Below, piece after piece: positions 20,357 to 30,138 of a DNA stretch of 64,000 nucleotides. Position 1 is the stretch's first letter. Each line of letters starts with the position of its first letter. The translations under genes and the position numbers were made by a program. The notes beneath the pieces were generated by a model. That model was not told the DNA's origin. It saw only the letters and a list, made by a program, of their open reading frames with translations, and did no database searches. The stretch is from CAVTAV01 sp963732795 (GTDB lineage Bacteria; Pseudomonadota; Alphaproteobacteria; CAVTAV01), in NCBI GenBank assembly GCA_963732795.1, contig CAVTAV010000003.1, positions 210,384 to 274,383 on the forward strand. The letters are read 5' to 3'.

Positions 20357-20622
20357 GACCAGTAAACTAACTGCCCCGTGGCGTCCCGCAAGCTGGAAAA
20401 TGTGTCCCGATTTGGTACGCCGACAACGGGCGGAAAGAAGAAATTAACCATAATTTATAAGGAAAGCTGGGCGTTTTGGCCAAGTTTTTTCAGTTGGTGT
20501 GCCTCTTGCTTCAAATCAAAGCGTCATTCGTCGCCCCGTGTAAAAGGAAACGGTGACAAGTTATCAATATAATTGCTATATTGAATCGTGTCCGAGTGGG
20601 TTTATTAGTACGGAAGAGTTCG
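20357..20622. promoter_or_regulatory. AT-rich divergent region between phoR and the PqqD/HprK operon
   Basis: About 265 bp of sequence clearly richer in A and T than its neighbours, lying between divergently transcribed units. A perfect TATAAT at 20568-20573 is a candidate -10 for the + strand operon; no convincing -35 is seen at 17 bp. The upstream part must also contain the phoR promoter. No gene is supported here. Confidence 0.35.
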
Positions 20623-20973
20623 ATGAACGGTAACGGTCAGCTTCCTCCGCAGTCAGACGAGAATGCCGGGGCCAGCGCGGAGGAGACCAAGCGGGCGCTT
20701 CGGCGTCGCATTCTCAAGGCCGGATTGATCGGTGCGCCGGTGGTGGTGACGCTGCAAAGCAATTCCGCCTGGGCGGCGTCCATGACCTGTCTTCAGAATC
20801 TTAAGGTGCCGGAAGACATCACGACGCCTTACCGGAATTCCGAAGGACCGTTGGTCCCTTATAACAGTCACGATCCGAAGCATGTCGGCTATATCAACGC
20901 GCTGCAGCACGATCAGACCATGAATGGCATGCCGGGCTATTCCTGCGTCGCGTCGATCATGACCAATACCTGA
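20623..20973 (+). CDS. Small secreted protein with Tat-like signal; candidate substrate of the PqqD/HprK operon
   Basis: A 116-residue protein. The N-terminal 22 residues are polar, followed by LRRRILKAGL, a twin-arginine-like motif, then a hydrophobic run (IGAPVVVTLQ) and a likely cleavage site after SAWA. The mature part of about 65 residues is Pro/Asn/His-rich and has two Cys (MTCLQ and YSCVAS). It is not a known enzyme. The gene starts the operon and is 24 bp before the PqqD-like chaperone. PqqD domains bind small peptides, so this protein is the natural candidate client; that is inference. Confidence 0.6.
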   Translation: MNGNGQLPPQSDENAGASAEETKRALRRRILKAGLIGAPVVVTLQSNSAWAASMTCLQNLKVPEDITTPYRNSEGPLVPYNSHDPKHVGYINALQHDQTMNGMPGYSCVASIMTNT

Positions 20974-20997
20974 TCGGTCGCACCGGGTTCGACAATC

Positions 20998-21291
20998 ATG
21001 GCCGAATCGGCGGTTAAGTGGGCGGCTTGCGATGGCGAGGCGCTCGTCTGGCGCGACTGGGATGACGGTTCCGCCGTCTATGACACTCGTTCCGGACAAA
21101 CCCACATCCTCGATCTGGTCGGGCGGCTCGTGGTCGTCGAGCTCGGAGAGGCGCCCGCGTCCGTCCGGGAGCTCGCCGAGCGCGTAGCCGAAACCACGGG
21201 CGGCGCGCCGGATGCCCCTCTGCGTAACCAATTGCACACCTTATTGGGCGAATTAGAGCACCTCGGAATCATTGAGGTAATCGCCGCGTGA
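20998..21291 (+). CDS. PqqD-family peptide chaperone (HPr-rel-A system-like)
   Basis: A 97-residue PqqD-like protein with the RiPP-recognition-element fold: a beta hairpin (VWRDWDDGSAVYDTRSGQTH), LDLVGRLVVVELGEAP, then a winged-helix pair ending LGELEHLGIIEVIA. PqqD proteins present precursor peptides to modifying enzymes. The stop overlaps the GTG start of the HprK-related kinase (GTGA), showing translational coupling. I recall this pairing as the HPr-rel-A system, which often co-occurs with exosortase A, as here. Confidence 0.75.
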   Translation: MAESAVKWAACDGEALVWRDWDDGSAVYDTRSGQTHILDLVGRLVVVELGEAPASVRELAERVAETTGGAPDAPLRNQLHTLLGELEHLGIIEVIAA

Positions 21292-22205
21292 GAGTGCAGG
21301 ATCTCTCCGAAGACGACATCCAGCATCGGTTAAGGTCAGACGGGCTCTATTTCAGGCTCGGGGCCTTCACGACGCGCGTTCGCTCGGTCTATCCGGCGAT
21401 GGCGACCGACTTCCGCCGCCTCTATGGCGCCTGCGAGGTAGATACCCGGGACAGCGAGATCACCGACTTCTTCCTGAACCTTTATGCGCCGTCCCGAACC
21501 CGCAGCATCTTGCGGCCGCAGGTGATGGCGGATGTGGAAGGGCCGGGGCCGTTCATTCCTCTGCCGTCCAAGATGACGTTGCTGATGCTCGAGACGGCGA
21601 TGAACTGGTGCGTCGCCTCGCGCGTCCGCTCGATGCTGCTGTTGCACTCCGCCGTGGTCGAAAAGAACGGCAGGGCGGTGATCCTCCCGGGCCAGTCCGG
21701 CTCGGGCAAGAGCACGCTCGCCGCGGCGCTGGTGGCGAATGGGTGGCGGCTTCTCTCCGACGAGTTCGCCTTGATCCGTATCTCCGATGGAGCCTTGGTG
21801 CCCTATCCCAGGCCGATCTCGCTCAAGAATGAATCGATCGAGCGAATGAAGGCGATGTTTCCCGACGGCACCTTCGTCGGCCCGTTCACCGACACGCCCA
21901 AGGGCACGATCGCCTATCTCGCCGCGCCGTCTTCCGCGATCGAGAACGATCAGGTCGCCGTGATGCCGCGCGCCGTCATCTTTCCGACCTATGAAAGTGG
22001 CGCGTCCCTCAGATCCGACGAATGGCCAAAGGCGGCGGGGCTCGGGCGCATCGCCCTCTATTCGGTCAATTACACGCTGCTCGGCCGCGCCGGCTTTGAG
22101 GCGCTCGCCGACCTCGTCGACCGGTGCACCATCCGGACGGTTACCTATTCCAGCCTCGACGACGCCATCGGCTTCGTCGAGGACACGGTCGGAACGGAGG
22201 CCTGA
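21288..22205 (+). CDS. HprK-related kinase A
   Basis: A 305-residue P-loop protein related to HPr kinase/phosphorylase. Walker A GQSGSGKST occupies residues 135-143 and is followed by WRLLSDEFALIRI, the counterpart of the catalytic acidic region of HprK. The N-terminal 120 residues are not HprK's usual sensor domain. No HPr or PTS gene is nearby. Related kinases in lasso-peptide clusters phosphorylate a serine of the precursor peptide, so a peptide or protein substrate bound by the adjacent PqqD is plausible. GTG start at 21288. Confidence 0.75.
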   Translation: MRVQDLSEDDIQHRLRSDGLYFRLGAFTTRVRSVYPAMATDFRRLYGACEVDTRDSEITDFFLNLYAPSRTRSILRPQVMADVEGPGPFIPLPSKMTLLMLETAMNWCVASRVRSMLLLHSAVVEKNGRAVILPGQSGSGKSTLAAALVANGWRLLSDEFALIRISDGALVPYPRPISLKNESIERMKAMFPDGTFVGPFTDTPKGTIAYLAAPSSAIENDQVAVMPRAVIFPTYESGASLRSDEWPKAAGLGRIALYSVNYTLLGRAGFEALADLVDRCTIRTVTYSSLDDAIGFVEDTVGTEA

Positions 22206-22208
22206 GCG

Positions 22209-23354
22209 ATGACCATCCGCCGGCCCCCGGTTCCGGGTCTCGACGTCTTTCTGGACGCCCTCACTCGGCCCGAGACAATGGAGCGTCTGAAGCCCGTCGA
22301 ATGGAACGACGTGCTCCGCTTCGCCCGGCAGACCGCGCTGGTCGCCCGGCTGGGCTATCTCGCCCGCGAGGCCGGGATATGGGAGCGTATCCCGGAAAAA
22401 GCCCGGCAGCATTTCGACTCCGCCGCCGTCATCTCCCGCGACAATCAGCGGATGATCCGCTTCGAGGTTGCAAGGATCGCCGATACGCTCGCCCATGCCG
22501 ACGTTCCCTTCGCCCTGCTGAAGGGTGCGGCCTATGTCTGGTCCGGGCTCGACATGTCCCGTGACCGGCTGTCCTCCGACATCGATGTTCTCGTCGCCCA
22601 CCGCGACCTCGACGCCGCCGAAGCGGCCGTGAAGCTCGCGGGCTGGGTGCCGATGAAGGGGGAGGATGATTACGACGACTATTATTATCGCGCCTGGATG
22701 CACGAATTGCCGCCGCTCCGCCATCGCGACAGCAACACCGTCATCGATATCCATCACACGATCCTGCCGGTAACGAGCCGTCTGCATCCCGATCCGGCGC
22801 TGCTGCTCGGAGAGATGGTCCCGATCGAGGGCGGGCGGCTGCATGTTCTCGCGCCGAAGGACATCGTTCTCCACGCCGCGGCCCATCTGTTCTATGACGG
22901 CGACTTCGATCGCAGGCTGCGTGACCTTTACGACCTCGACCGACTGCTCGCGCATTTCGGCGAGCGGCCCGGCTTCTGGGATGCCCTTGTGCGCCGCGCC
23001 GACATTCTCAATCTGACACGGCCGCTGTTCTATACGCTCAGATACTGCGCGGCGCTTCTCGGCACGCCGGTTCCGTCAAGCGTGACCGAGCGTCTCGCCC
23101 CAAGCGCGCCGTCCGCTCTTGCGCTCTTCGCGATGGACCGTCTGGTGCCCAGGGTGATCATGCCTCGTAATGCAGACTATCCGAGCCGGCTGACCTCGTT
23201 TGCGGCGCTTCTTCTCTATATTCGGTCGCACTGGCTGAAGATGCCGCCGATGCTGCTGGCGCGGCACTTGCTGCGGAAGGCCTTCAAGCGGGTCGGATTC
23301 GGCGCGGGAGCCGAGGGGACGATGCCCGATGGCCGAAAGGTTTCCCAGCACTAA
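22209..23354 (+). CDS. Nucleotidyltransferase family protein (NTP_transf_5-like)
   Basis: A 381-residue protein with the minimal nucleotidyltransferase pattern: FALLKGAAYVW, then DRLSSDIDVLVAHRDLDAAE containing the D-x-D metal ligands, and further on VIDIHHTILP. The C-terminal part is helical with basic residues at the end. Members of this family occur in lasso-peptide and HPr-rel-A gene neighbourhoods. It begins 3 bp after the kinase gene and closes the operon. The nucleotide acceptor is unknown. Confidence 0.7.
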   Translation: MTIRRPPVPGLDVFLDALTRPETMERLKPVEWNDVLRFARQTALVARLGYLAREAGIWERIPEKARQHFDSAAVISRDNQRMIRFEVARIADTLAHADVPFALLKGAAYVWSGLDMSRDRLSSDIDVLVAHRDLDAAEAAVKLAGWVPMKGEDDYDDYYYRAWMHELPPLRHRDSNTVIDIHHTILPVTSRLHPDPALLLGEMVPIEGGRLHVLAPKDIVLHAAAHLFYDGDFDRRLRDLYDLDRLLAHFGERPGFWDALVRRADILNLTRPLFYTLRYCAALLGTPVPSSVTERLAPSAPSALALFAMDRLVPRVIMPRNADYPSRLTSFAALLLYIRSHWLKMPPMLLARHLLRKAFKRVGFGAGAEGTMPDGRKVSQH

Positions 23355-23487
23355 TCAAATCTTTACTCGGGACCGCTACAAACGCCCTCGTCCTCGTAGC
23401 GAGTAGTAGTATGATGCAGGAGCCGATCCGGTGCCGCCGGTCCGCTTCGTCGGTGGGAGCCCGGCCGAGGACATAATCCCCCAAAGA

Positions 23488-23760
23488 TCAAACTTCCTCG
23501 ATATCGAAATCCGCCGCGCGCGAATGATTGCCCACGAAGACGCGGAGCACCCGGCGTCCTTTGAACGCCACGTGCCAGACGCCGTCCTCGCTCTCGTCCC
23601 TGGCGACCGATTCGATGCCGCGCGAGTCATAGGCCGTGCGGGTCTGGATGAAGCTGCGGACTCCTTCCTCGGTGTTGGAGAAGGTTTTGACCGGCTTATG
23701 GGGATCCTTCCGGGCTACCAGCTTGTCGGTCAGGAGAGACGGCTTCTTGGTCTTGGCCAT
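23488..23760 (-). CDS. Conserved-looking small protein, unknown function
   Basis: A 90-residue protein starting MAKTKKPSLLTDKLVARKD. A basic N-terminus is followed by a mixed alpha/beta part (VRSFIQTRTAYDSRGIESVA, then WHVAFKGRRVLRVFVGNHS) and an acidic end (FDIEEV). No family recognised. It is alone on the minus strand, facing the nucleotidyltransferase gene. Confidence 0.5.
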   Translation of the reverse strand: MAKTKKPSLLTDKLVARKDPHKPVKTFSNTEEGVRSFIQTRTAYDSRGIESVARDESEDGVWHVAFKGRRVLRVFVGNHSRAADFDIEEV

Positions 23761-23859
23761 GATGGTGTGGTTGTACTCACGCGTGGACAGGGACTCGCGG
23801 GCCGATCATATCGGCAAGGTGGCCCCGATGTGTAGGGGCGGCCGGACGCGCCGCTGCAA

Positions 23860-24045
23860 TCAGTCCTCCCGGCGATCGATCCGGACCGGGATCAGGTCGA
23901 TCACCTGGGCGTTTATGAGCCTCTTGCCGGCGTTCTCGAAATTGACCGTCACGCGATCGCCGATGATCGTCTGGATTTGGCCGATGCCCCAATCCTCCTC
24001 CGTCGGGTGACGGACGAAATCGCCGGGTTTGATCAGAAGCGCCAT
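23860..24045 (-). CDS. DUF3553 domain protein
   Basis: A 61-residue protein, start MALLIKPGDFVRHPTEEDWG, followed by GIGQIQTIIGDRVTVNFENAGKR, a small SH3-like/CarD-like barrel pattern that defines DUF3553. Function is unknown; the fold resembles RNA-polymerase or nucleic-acid contacting modules. It is divergent from chpT, a neighbour I recall from other alphaproteobacterial genomes. Confidence 0.7.
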   Translation of the reverse strand: MALLIKPGDFVRHPTEEDWGIGQIQTIIGDRVTVNFENAGKRLINAQVIDLIPVRIDRRED

Positions 24046-24149
24046 AACCCTTCCTTAACTCTATCGCGCCTCAATGCCTTCCTTTACAATAGAGGCCGCG
24101 AACGCGTTCATCAAACCGCCGCTGTCCTTTCCAGCCCGAATGTCCAGGA

Positions 24150-24806
24150 ATGCTTGATCTTAAAGCCAGAATCGATCTCGCCTCGCTGTTGTCCTCGCGC
24201 ATTTGCCACGATCTGATCAGTCCGGTCGGCGCTTTGTCGAATGGGATCGAAATCCTGTCCGAGGAATGCGACGACGACATGCGCGACCAGACGATCGCGC
24301 TTCTCGCCCACAGCGCGACAGAAGCGACGGGACGATTGCAGCTCCTGCGGCTGGCCTTTGGCGGCTCGACCTCGCTCGGCGGCATGATCGGGCTTGGCGA
24401 CGCGGAAACCGCGCTCAAGGAATATCTGACGACGACCAAGGTCTCGCTCGACTGGCAGGCGGGGGTCGAAGCCCTGCCCAAGCAGGCCATGAAGCTGTTG
24501 CTTAACATGGCTCTGGTCGCCACCGAATGCATCATCAGGGCGGGAACCCTGACTGTTCATGCCGCAATTCAGCCGGACGGCGTGCTTCTCGCAGCGACCG
24601 CATCGGGCGACCGGATCATGGTGTCCGACGATATCGCGGCGATCTTCGATGGCACCGCCGGCGACGACGCGATCGATGCCCGCTCGGTGCCGGCCCTCCT
24701 GGCGGTGATGCTGGCCGAGGAAATCGGCGGACGCATTGCCTGGGAACGGGGCCCCAACCGGGAGCTGGTCATCAAGGCCGGGCTGCCGCAAACGGCAGTT
24801 TCCTGA
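24150..24806 (+). CDS. chpT: Histidine phosphotransferase ChpT
   Basis: Phosphorelay protein, 218 aa, that in Caulobacter passes phosphate from CckA to CtrA and CpdR. The conserved phosphoacceptor is His20 in SSRICHDLISPVGALSNGIE, preceded by a short helix. The C-terminal part is a degenerate ATPase-like domain (LAEEIGGRIAWERGPNREL) lacking ATP-binding G-boxes, as expected for ChpT. The gene is intact. Its position directly before cheA and 8 kb from ctrA links cell-cycle and chemotaxis signalling genes. Confidence 0.88.
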   Translation: MLDLKARIDLASLLSSRICHDLISPVGALSNGIEILSEECDDDMRDQTIALLAHSATEATGRLQLLRLAFGGSTSLGGMIGLGDAETALKEYLTTTKVSLDWQAGVEALPKQAMKLLLNMALVATECIIRAGTLTVHAAIQPDGVLLAATASGDRIMVSDDIAAIFDGTAGDDAIDARSVPALLAVMLAEEIGGRIAWERGPNRELVIKAGLPQTAVS

Positions 24807-24958
24807 GCGATTCCACGGACTTCGCGGCGTTACGCTTTACAGCTTCTTAATATATTTACGCGACTTTTAACCGGCATTCGATCGGGCCTTCCCTGGTGCC
24901 GATCCTCGCACCGTGTCGCTGGCCAGTCTTTTGCCCCGAACCCCGATACACAGCCGCC

Positions 24959-27900
24959 ATGGATGATCTTCTAAGCGAATTCGTCACCGAGACCGTCGAG
25001 AGCCTCGACGTGGCGAATGTCGAGCTCGTCAAGCTGGAGCGCGACCCGAACGACCACGACACCCTGAGCAATATCTTCCGTCTGGTCCACACCATCAAGG
25101 GAACCTGCGGGTTCCTCGGGCTGCCGCGCCTTCAAGCGATCGCCCATGCCGGCGAGAACGTGCTCGGCCTGTTCCGCGACGGGAAGCTCGAAGTCACCCA
25201 GGACGCCGTAACGCTTGTCCTGGAATGCCTCGACCGCATCCGTGCCATCGTCGACCATCTCGAGCGGACCTCGTCCGAGCCCGACGGCGACGACGAGGAT
25301 TTGATCGCCCAACTCGACCAGATCGCGAAAGGCGAGCGCGTGTCGGCCGCTCCCGAAGCGGTCGAAGAGGTCGAGATTTTCGAAAGCGAGACGGTCGAGG
25401 AGCAGGCGCCCGTTCAGGTTCCCGTCGCTTCGACCGAAGACGGCGAGAGTCTGTTCAAGCAGATCGGCGGCCCCCTCGGCATCGACGCCGTGGTCGATCT
25501 TCTGTTCGAGCGGCTGGTCGGCGATCCGGTGTTCCGGCCGTTTTACGGCAAGGTCGATATCGCGGCTCTAAAGCTCAAATATGCGTCCTATCTGACGGCT
25601 GCCTTGGGAGGTCCGCAGCGCTATACGGGCAAATCCCTGGCCAAAGCCCATGAAGGCGTGCGCGCGGGGGGCGTTCTCGCCGGCCATATGGAGGCGTTCC
25701 TGGACTATCTCCGCCAGGCCATGGACGATTTCGAAATCCCTGAGGACGTTGCGAATTCCGTCGTGACGGTCGTCGCCTCAACCCGCGAGGATGTTCTCGG
25801 CTCGTCGACGACGACTGCGCCCAAGCCGAAGCCGGCGAAGATCGAAGCCGCGGCGCCGACGGAATCCCAGCCGAATGCGCCAGCGTCGAAGCCGGCCGAT
25901 CCGCCCGTCCATCAGGAAACGGCGACGTCGGAATCCTCGGTCGCCAATCAGACGATCCGCGTGAACGTCGACGTTCTCGAAGACCTCATGACCATGGTCA
26001 GCGAGATGGTGCTGACGCGGAACCAGCTTATGCAGATGGTCCGCCGGCTCGACGACAGCGAATTCAACGGCCCGCTGCAGCGTCTCAACCAATGCACCAC
26101 CGAGCTGCAGGAAGCGGTCATGAAGACCCGCATGCAACCGATCGGCAATGCCTGGGCCAAGCTGCCCCGGATCGTCCGCGACCTCGGCCGCGATCTCGGC
26201 AAGAAGATCGAGCTGAAGATGCGCGGCGCCGAGACCGAGCTCGACCGCCAGGTCCTTGAGTTGATCAAGGATCCGCTGACCCATATGGTCCGCAACTCCG
26301 CCGATCACGGGTTGGAGACGGTCGAGGGTCGCCTGGAGGCCGGCAAGTCCGAGATGGGCTATATCCAGCTCAACGCATTCCACGAGGGTGGCCATATCAT
26401 CATCGAGATCTCCGACGACGGCCGCGGCCTCGATATCGACCGGATCAAGAAGAAGATCATCGCCAACGGGCTTGTCGGCGAGGCCGAGGCCCAGGCGATG
26501 TCGGACCAGCAGGTCCAGCGCTACATTTTCCACGCGGGCCTCTCGACGGCCGAGGCTGTGACCAATGTTTCCGGCCGCGGCGTCGGCATGGATGTCGTCC
26601 GGACCAATATCGAGAAGATCGGCGGCACGATCGATCTCAAGTCCGAGCGCGGCAAGGGCACCAAATTCATGATCAAGATTCCGCTGACGCTCGCGATCGT
26701 CTCGGCCTTGATCGTCCAGAGCGGCGGTGAGCGCTTCGCGATCCCGCAGCTCAGCGTGGTCGAGCTCGTCCGCGCCGGCGGCACGTCGGGCAACAAGATC
26801 GAGCATGTCAACAAGACGCCGGTTCTGCGGCTCCGCGATCAGCTTCTGCCGCTGGTGCATCTGCGCGACGTTCTCGGCCTACCGCCCAAGCCGGCCGAGA
26901 GCCAAGCCGTCGAGCCCGCCGAAGCGGCGAATAACGGGGTGGTCACCGGCGGCCGTCAGCGCCGCAAGGGCGGCAACGAGGACTATGTGGTCGTCACCCA
27001 GGTCGGCAACTTCACCTATGGCATCGTGGTCGATCAGGTCTACGACACCGAGGAGATCGTGGTGAAGCCGGTCGCGCGGATCCTGCGGAATCTCTCGATC
27101 TATTCCGGCAACACGATCCTCGGCGACGGCAGCGTCATCATGATCCTCGACCCGAACGGGATTGCCGCCAAGACGGGCGATATTCAAATCGGCAGTCGGG
27201 ATACCGGCGACGACGCGGTCGCCAAGCGGTCCTCGCATCACGACGCGATGTCGCTCCTGGTGTTCAAGGTCGCCGAGCAGGCGCCCAAGGCCGTGCCGCT
27301 CGCTCTCGTTGCCCGGCTCGAGAATGTCGACGTCACGACGATCGAGCACACCGAGACCGGCGACTTCGTGCAGTATCGCGGCGGCCTGATGCCCATTCTG
27401 CGCTACAGCGACAATGCGAGCCTCAAGACCGAAGGGCTGCAGCCGGTTCTGGTCTTTTCCGACGAGGATCAGACCATGGGACTTGCGGTCGACGAGATCA
27501 TCGACGTCGTCGAGCAGTCCCTTTCCATCGAGATGGCGTCCTCGCGTCCCGGGCGTGCTCGGTACGGCGGTGATCGGCGGCCACGCCACCGAGGTGATCG
27601 ACGTCTCCCATTTCCTTGCGAGGGCCTACCCGAACTGGTTCCGCAAGCAGAGCAGGGCGAGCGGACGCTCGGGCAAGGGCGCCAAGCTTCTGGTCGTCGA
27701 CGACAGCTCGTTCTTCCGCGGTCTCCTGGAGCCGCTGCTCTCTCGCGCCGGCTACGAGGTCACGGCCGTTGCGAATGCCGAGGAGGCCCTGGACGTTCTC
27801 GAAAGTGGCGAGAGCTTCGATCTCATCGTCAGCGATATCGAGATGCCGGGCATGGATGGCTTCGATTTCGCCAGCCGGGTCAAGGGCGACTCGCGCTGGC

Positions 27901-28058
27901 AATCGACGCCGATGGTCGCGCTCTCCTCCTATTCCGCGGAGCCCGACCTCGCGCGCGGAAAGTCGGTCGGTTACAGCGATTACGTCCCGAAATTCGATAG
28001 GGAGGCCCTGATGGTGTGCCTCTCCCGTGTGTTGTCCAGACATGAGGAAGCAGCATGA
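24959..28058 (+). CDS. cheA: Chemotaxis histidine kinase CheA with internal truncated-haemoglobin domain and C-terminal receiver; one frameshift
   Basis: Hybrid CheA of about 1032 aa. Domains in order: HPt (1-105) with phosphoacceptor His44 in LVHTIKGTCGFLG; acidic linker; a truncated-haemoglobin-like domain (about 163-280); Pro/Ala linker; dimerisation helices (NQTIRVNVDVLEDLMTMV); HATPase with HMVRNSADHGLE, DDGRGLD and GRGVGMD; CheW-like domain; receiver (KLLVVDDSSFF, VSDIEMPGMDG). The globin replaces the usual P2 region and is fully in frame. One insertion near 27550 interrupts the CheW-like region. Start ATG 24959 gives the canonical MDDLLSEFVTETVE. The stop overlaps cheW (ATGA). Haem or oxygen control of the kinase is inferred. 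Confidence 0.92.
25445..25800 (+). other. Truncated-haemoglobin (group 1-like) domain inside CheA
   Basis: Residues about 163-280 of CheA. It starts ESLFKQIGGPLGIDAVVDLL, the N-terminal TrHb1 pattern, continues GDPVFRPFYGKVDI and LTAALGGPQRYTGKSL, and then has AHEGVRAGG, where His231 matches the proximal (F8) haem ligand. It ends MDDFEIPEDVANSVVTVVAS. The B10 position looks like Phe, not the usual Tyr. The fold and proximal His support haem binding; ligand preference cannot be read from sequence. Confidence 0.85.
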
Positions 28059-28550
28059 GTTTTGCGGCCCAGCATAACGAAGCGAACCAAAAAGGGGCGG
28101 ATGGCGACGCCACGGCGCGAACCCTGGTGACGATGACCATCGCCAACCAGTTGCTGGGCATACCGGTCTCGGCCGTGCATGACGTGCTCGGGCCTCAAAA
28201 GCTGACGAGCATACCGCTTGCCCCGGACTCGGTGGCCGGCGCGCTCAATCTCCGCGGCCGGATCGTGACTGCGGTGGATGTGCGCAAGAGGCTCGGTCTC
28301 GAGGATCGCGCGGACGAGGACCCGGCGATGAGCGTCGTCGTCGAGCATGACGGCGAGCCCTACAGCCTGATCATCGACACGGTGGGCGAGGTGTCTGAGC
28401 ATTCCCGAGGATCGGTTGGAGCGCAATCCGCCGACCCTCGATCCGCGTTGGCGCGCCGTGTCGGACGGAATCTTCAGGCTCGACGACCAGCTTCTCGTGG
28501 TGCTCGAGGTCGATCGGCTTTTGGAATTGGGCACGGAGCTTGCGGCATGA
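28055..28550 (+). CDS. cheW: Chemotaxis adaptor CheW, one frameshift
   Basis: CheW, about 164 aa after repair. It couples receptors to CheA. Visible core: LVTMTIANQLLGIPVSAVHDV, then IPLAPDSVAGALNLRGRIVTAVDVR and LIIDTVGEV. One T insertion near 28393 scrambles the C-terminus; repaired, it reads LSIPEDRLERNPPTLDPRW and ends LVVLEVDRLLELGTELAA. The ATG overlaps the cheA stop. Confidence 0.9.
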
Positions 28551-28614
28551 GCGCGCGGGTGGATCACGTGATCGGAGTTTGTCGGATGTTGTGCCGAGGT
28601 TCGGAGTTCAAGTC

Positions 28615-28980
28615 ATGAAGTCATGTCTCGTTGTTGACGATTCCAAAGTCATAAGAAAAGTCGCTCGCCGAATCCTCGAAGAGCTCAACTTCGACATCGT
28701 CGAGGCTGAGGACGGTCAGCAGGCGCTGAACCGCTGCAAGGAGCGCATGCCGGACGTCGTGCTCCTGGACTGGAACATGCCGGTCATGGACGGCCTGTCA
28801 TTCCTCCGGCGGCTCAGGGGCACCGACGGCGGGGAAGCGCCCATCGTCGTCTTCTGCACCACCGAGAACGACATCGCGCATATTCGGGCCGCGCTTGAGG
28901 CCGGCGCGAACGAATACATTATGAAGCCCTTCGATCGCGACATCATAGAGGCGAAGTTCACGCAAGTCGGACTGATGTAG
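28615..28980 (+). CDS. cheY: Chemotaxis response regulator CheY
   Basis: Single-domain receiver, 121 aa. Acidic pair Asp8-Asp9 (VVDDSKV), phosphoacceptor Asp52 (LLDWNMPVMDG), Thr in VFCTTEN and Lys in YIMKPFDRD are all present. It carries the output of CheA to the flagellar switch (fliG and fliN are in this window). The gene is intact, 64 bp after cheW and directly abutting the cheB start. Confidence 0.93.
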   Translation: MKSCLVVDDSKVIRKVARRILEELNFDIVEAEDGQQALNRCKERMPDVVLLDWNMPVMDGLSFLRRLRGTDGGEAPIVVFCTTENDIAHIRAALEAGANEYIMKPFDRDIIEAKFTQVGLM

Positions 28981-30138
28981 ATGTCCTCTAACAACGCGTT
29001 CTCAAAGGGGAAGCGTTACCGGACACCGGCCCGATAAGAGTGATGGTCGTCGACGATTCGGCGGTCATCCGGGGGCTGGTCCGGCAATGGCTCGAAGCCG
29101 ATCCCGACATCGAGGTCGTCTTCACGGCGGCCAACGGCAAGACGGCCGTGGCCAATGTCGTGGAAAGCGGCGCCGAGGTGGTCATCCTCGATATCGAGAT
29201 GCCGATCATGGACGGCATGGCCGCCCTGCCGCTGCTGCTGAAGGCGGCGCCGGGCGTCAAGGTCCTGATCGCCTCGACCTTGACCGTCCGCAACGCCGAA
29301 ATCAGCCTGACCGCGCTCTCACGCGGCGCGGCCGACTATATCCCGAAGCCCCAGGCCATCCGCGACGTCTCGGGCGCGCCCGAATTCCGCCGCGAAGTCC
29401 TGACCAAGGTCAAGGTCGCTGGGCGAGGCGCGCCGTCGGGCGCGGGCCAGCCAGACCGCGCGACTCGAGCGCAAGCCGACCGCCGCTCCGGTCGCTGCGC
29501 CGGCCCCTGCGATCCCCGGGAAAGCCAAGACTCCCTTGCGGGCGGTATCGCCGATCCGGCCGAACGTCGTTGCGATCGGCAGCTCGACGGGCGGCCCCCA
29601 GGCGTTGTTCAAGGTTCTGACGGCGCTGCCGACGAGCTTCGATCTGCCGGTGCTGATCACCCAGCACATGCCGGCGACCTTCACCGCCATCCTGGCCGAT
29701 CATCTCGGCCGCGCCTGCGGACGGCCGTGCCACGAAGTCGCGGGCGGCGAGGCCGTCACTAACGGCCATGTCTATGTCGCGCGGGGCGGCCATCACTTGG
29801 TGGTCGAGAAGCATGGTGCCGGCGTCGCCATTCGGCTCGACGACGGGCCGCTGGAGAATTTCTGCCGGCCGGCGGTCGATCCGATGCTGCGCAGCATTGC
29901 GGCGGTCTATGGCCCGGCCGCGCTCGGCGTCATCCTCACCGGGATGGGCAATGACGGGCTGAAGGGCGGCGAGACCCTGGTGAACGCCGGCGGCAATCTG
30001 ATCGCCCAGGACGAGGCATCGAGCGTCGTCTGGGGGATGCCCGGCTCCGTCGCTAATGCGCATCTCTGCTGCGCCATCCTCAATATCGAAGAAATGGCGC
30101 CCGCGATCGCGCGCGTCGCTGCGGGAGCGAAGCTATGA
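28981..30138 (+). CDS. cheB: Chemotaxis methylesterase CheB, frameshifted near both ends of its receiver
   Basis: Receptor methylesterase/deamidase with a regulatory receiver, about 384 aa when repaired. The receiver reads IRVMVVDDSAVIRGLV and VVILDIEMPIMDG. The catalytic domain has Ser in IGSSTGGPQAL, His in ITQHMPATF and Asp in LTGMGNDGL. The ATG at 28981, immediately after the cheY stop, fits if two extra bases near 29000 are removed (MSSNNALKGEALPDTG). A third insertion near 29417 lies in the interdomain linker. The stop overlaps the cheR start (ATGA). Confidence 0.88.

Noticed and set aside
21336..22955. 539-codon open frame on the minus strand
   Set aside because: It is antisense to the HprK-related and nucleotidyltransferase genes; composition (Arg/Gly/His rich) and lack of domains mark it as a GC-rich shadow frame.
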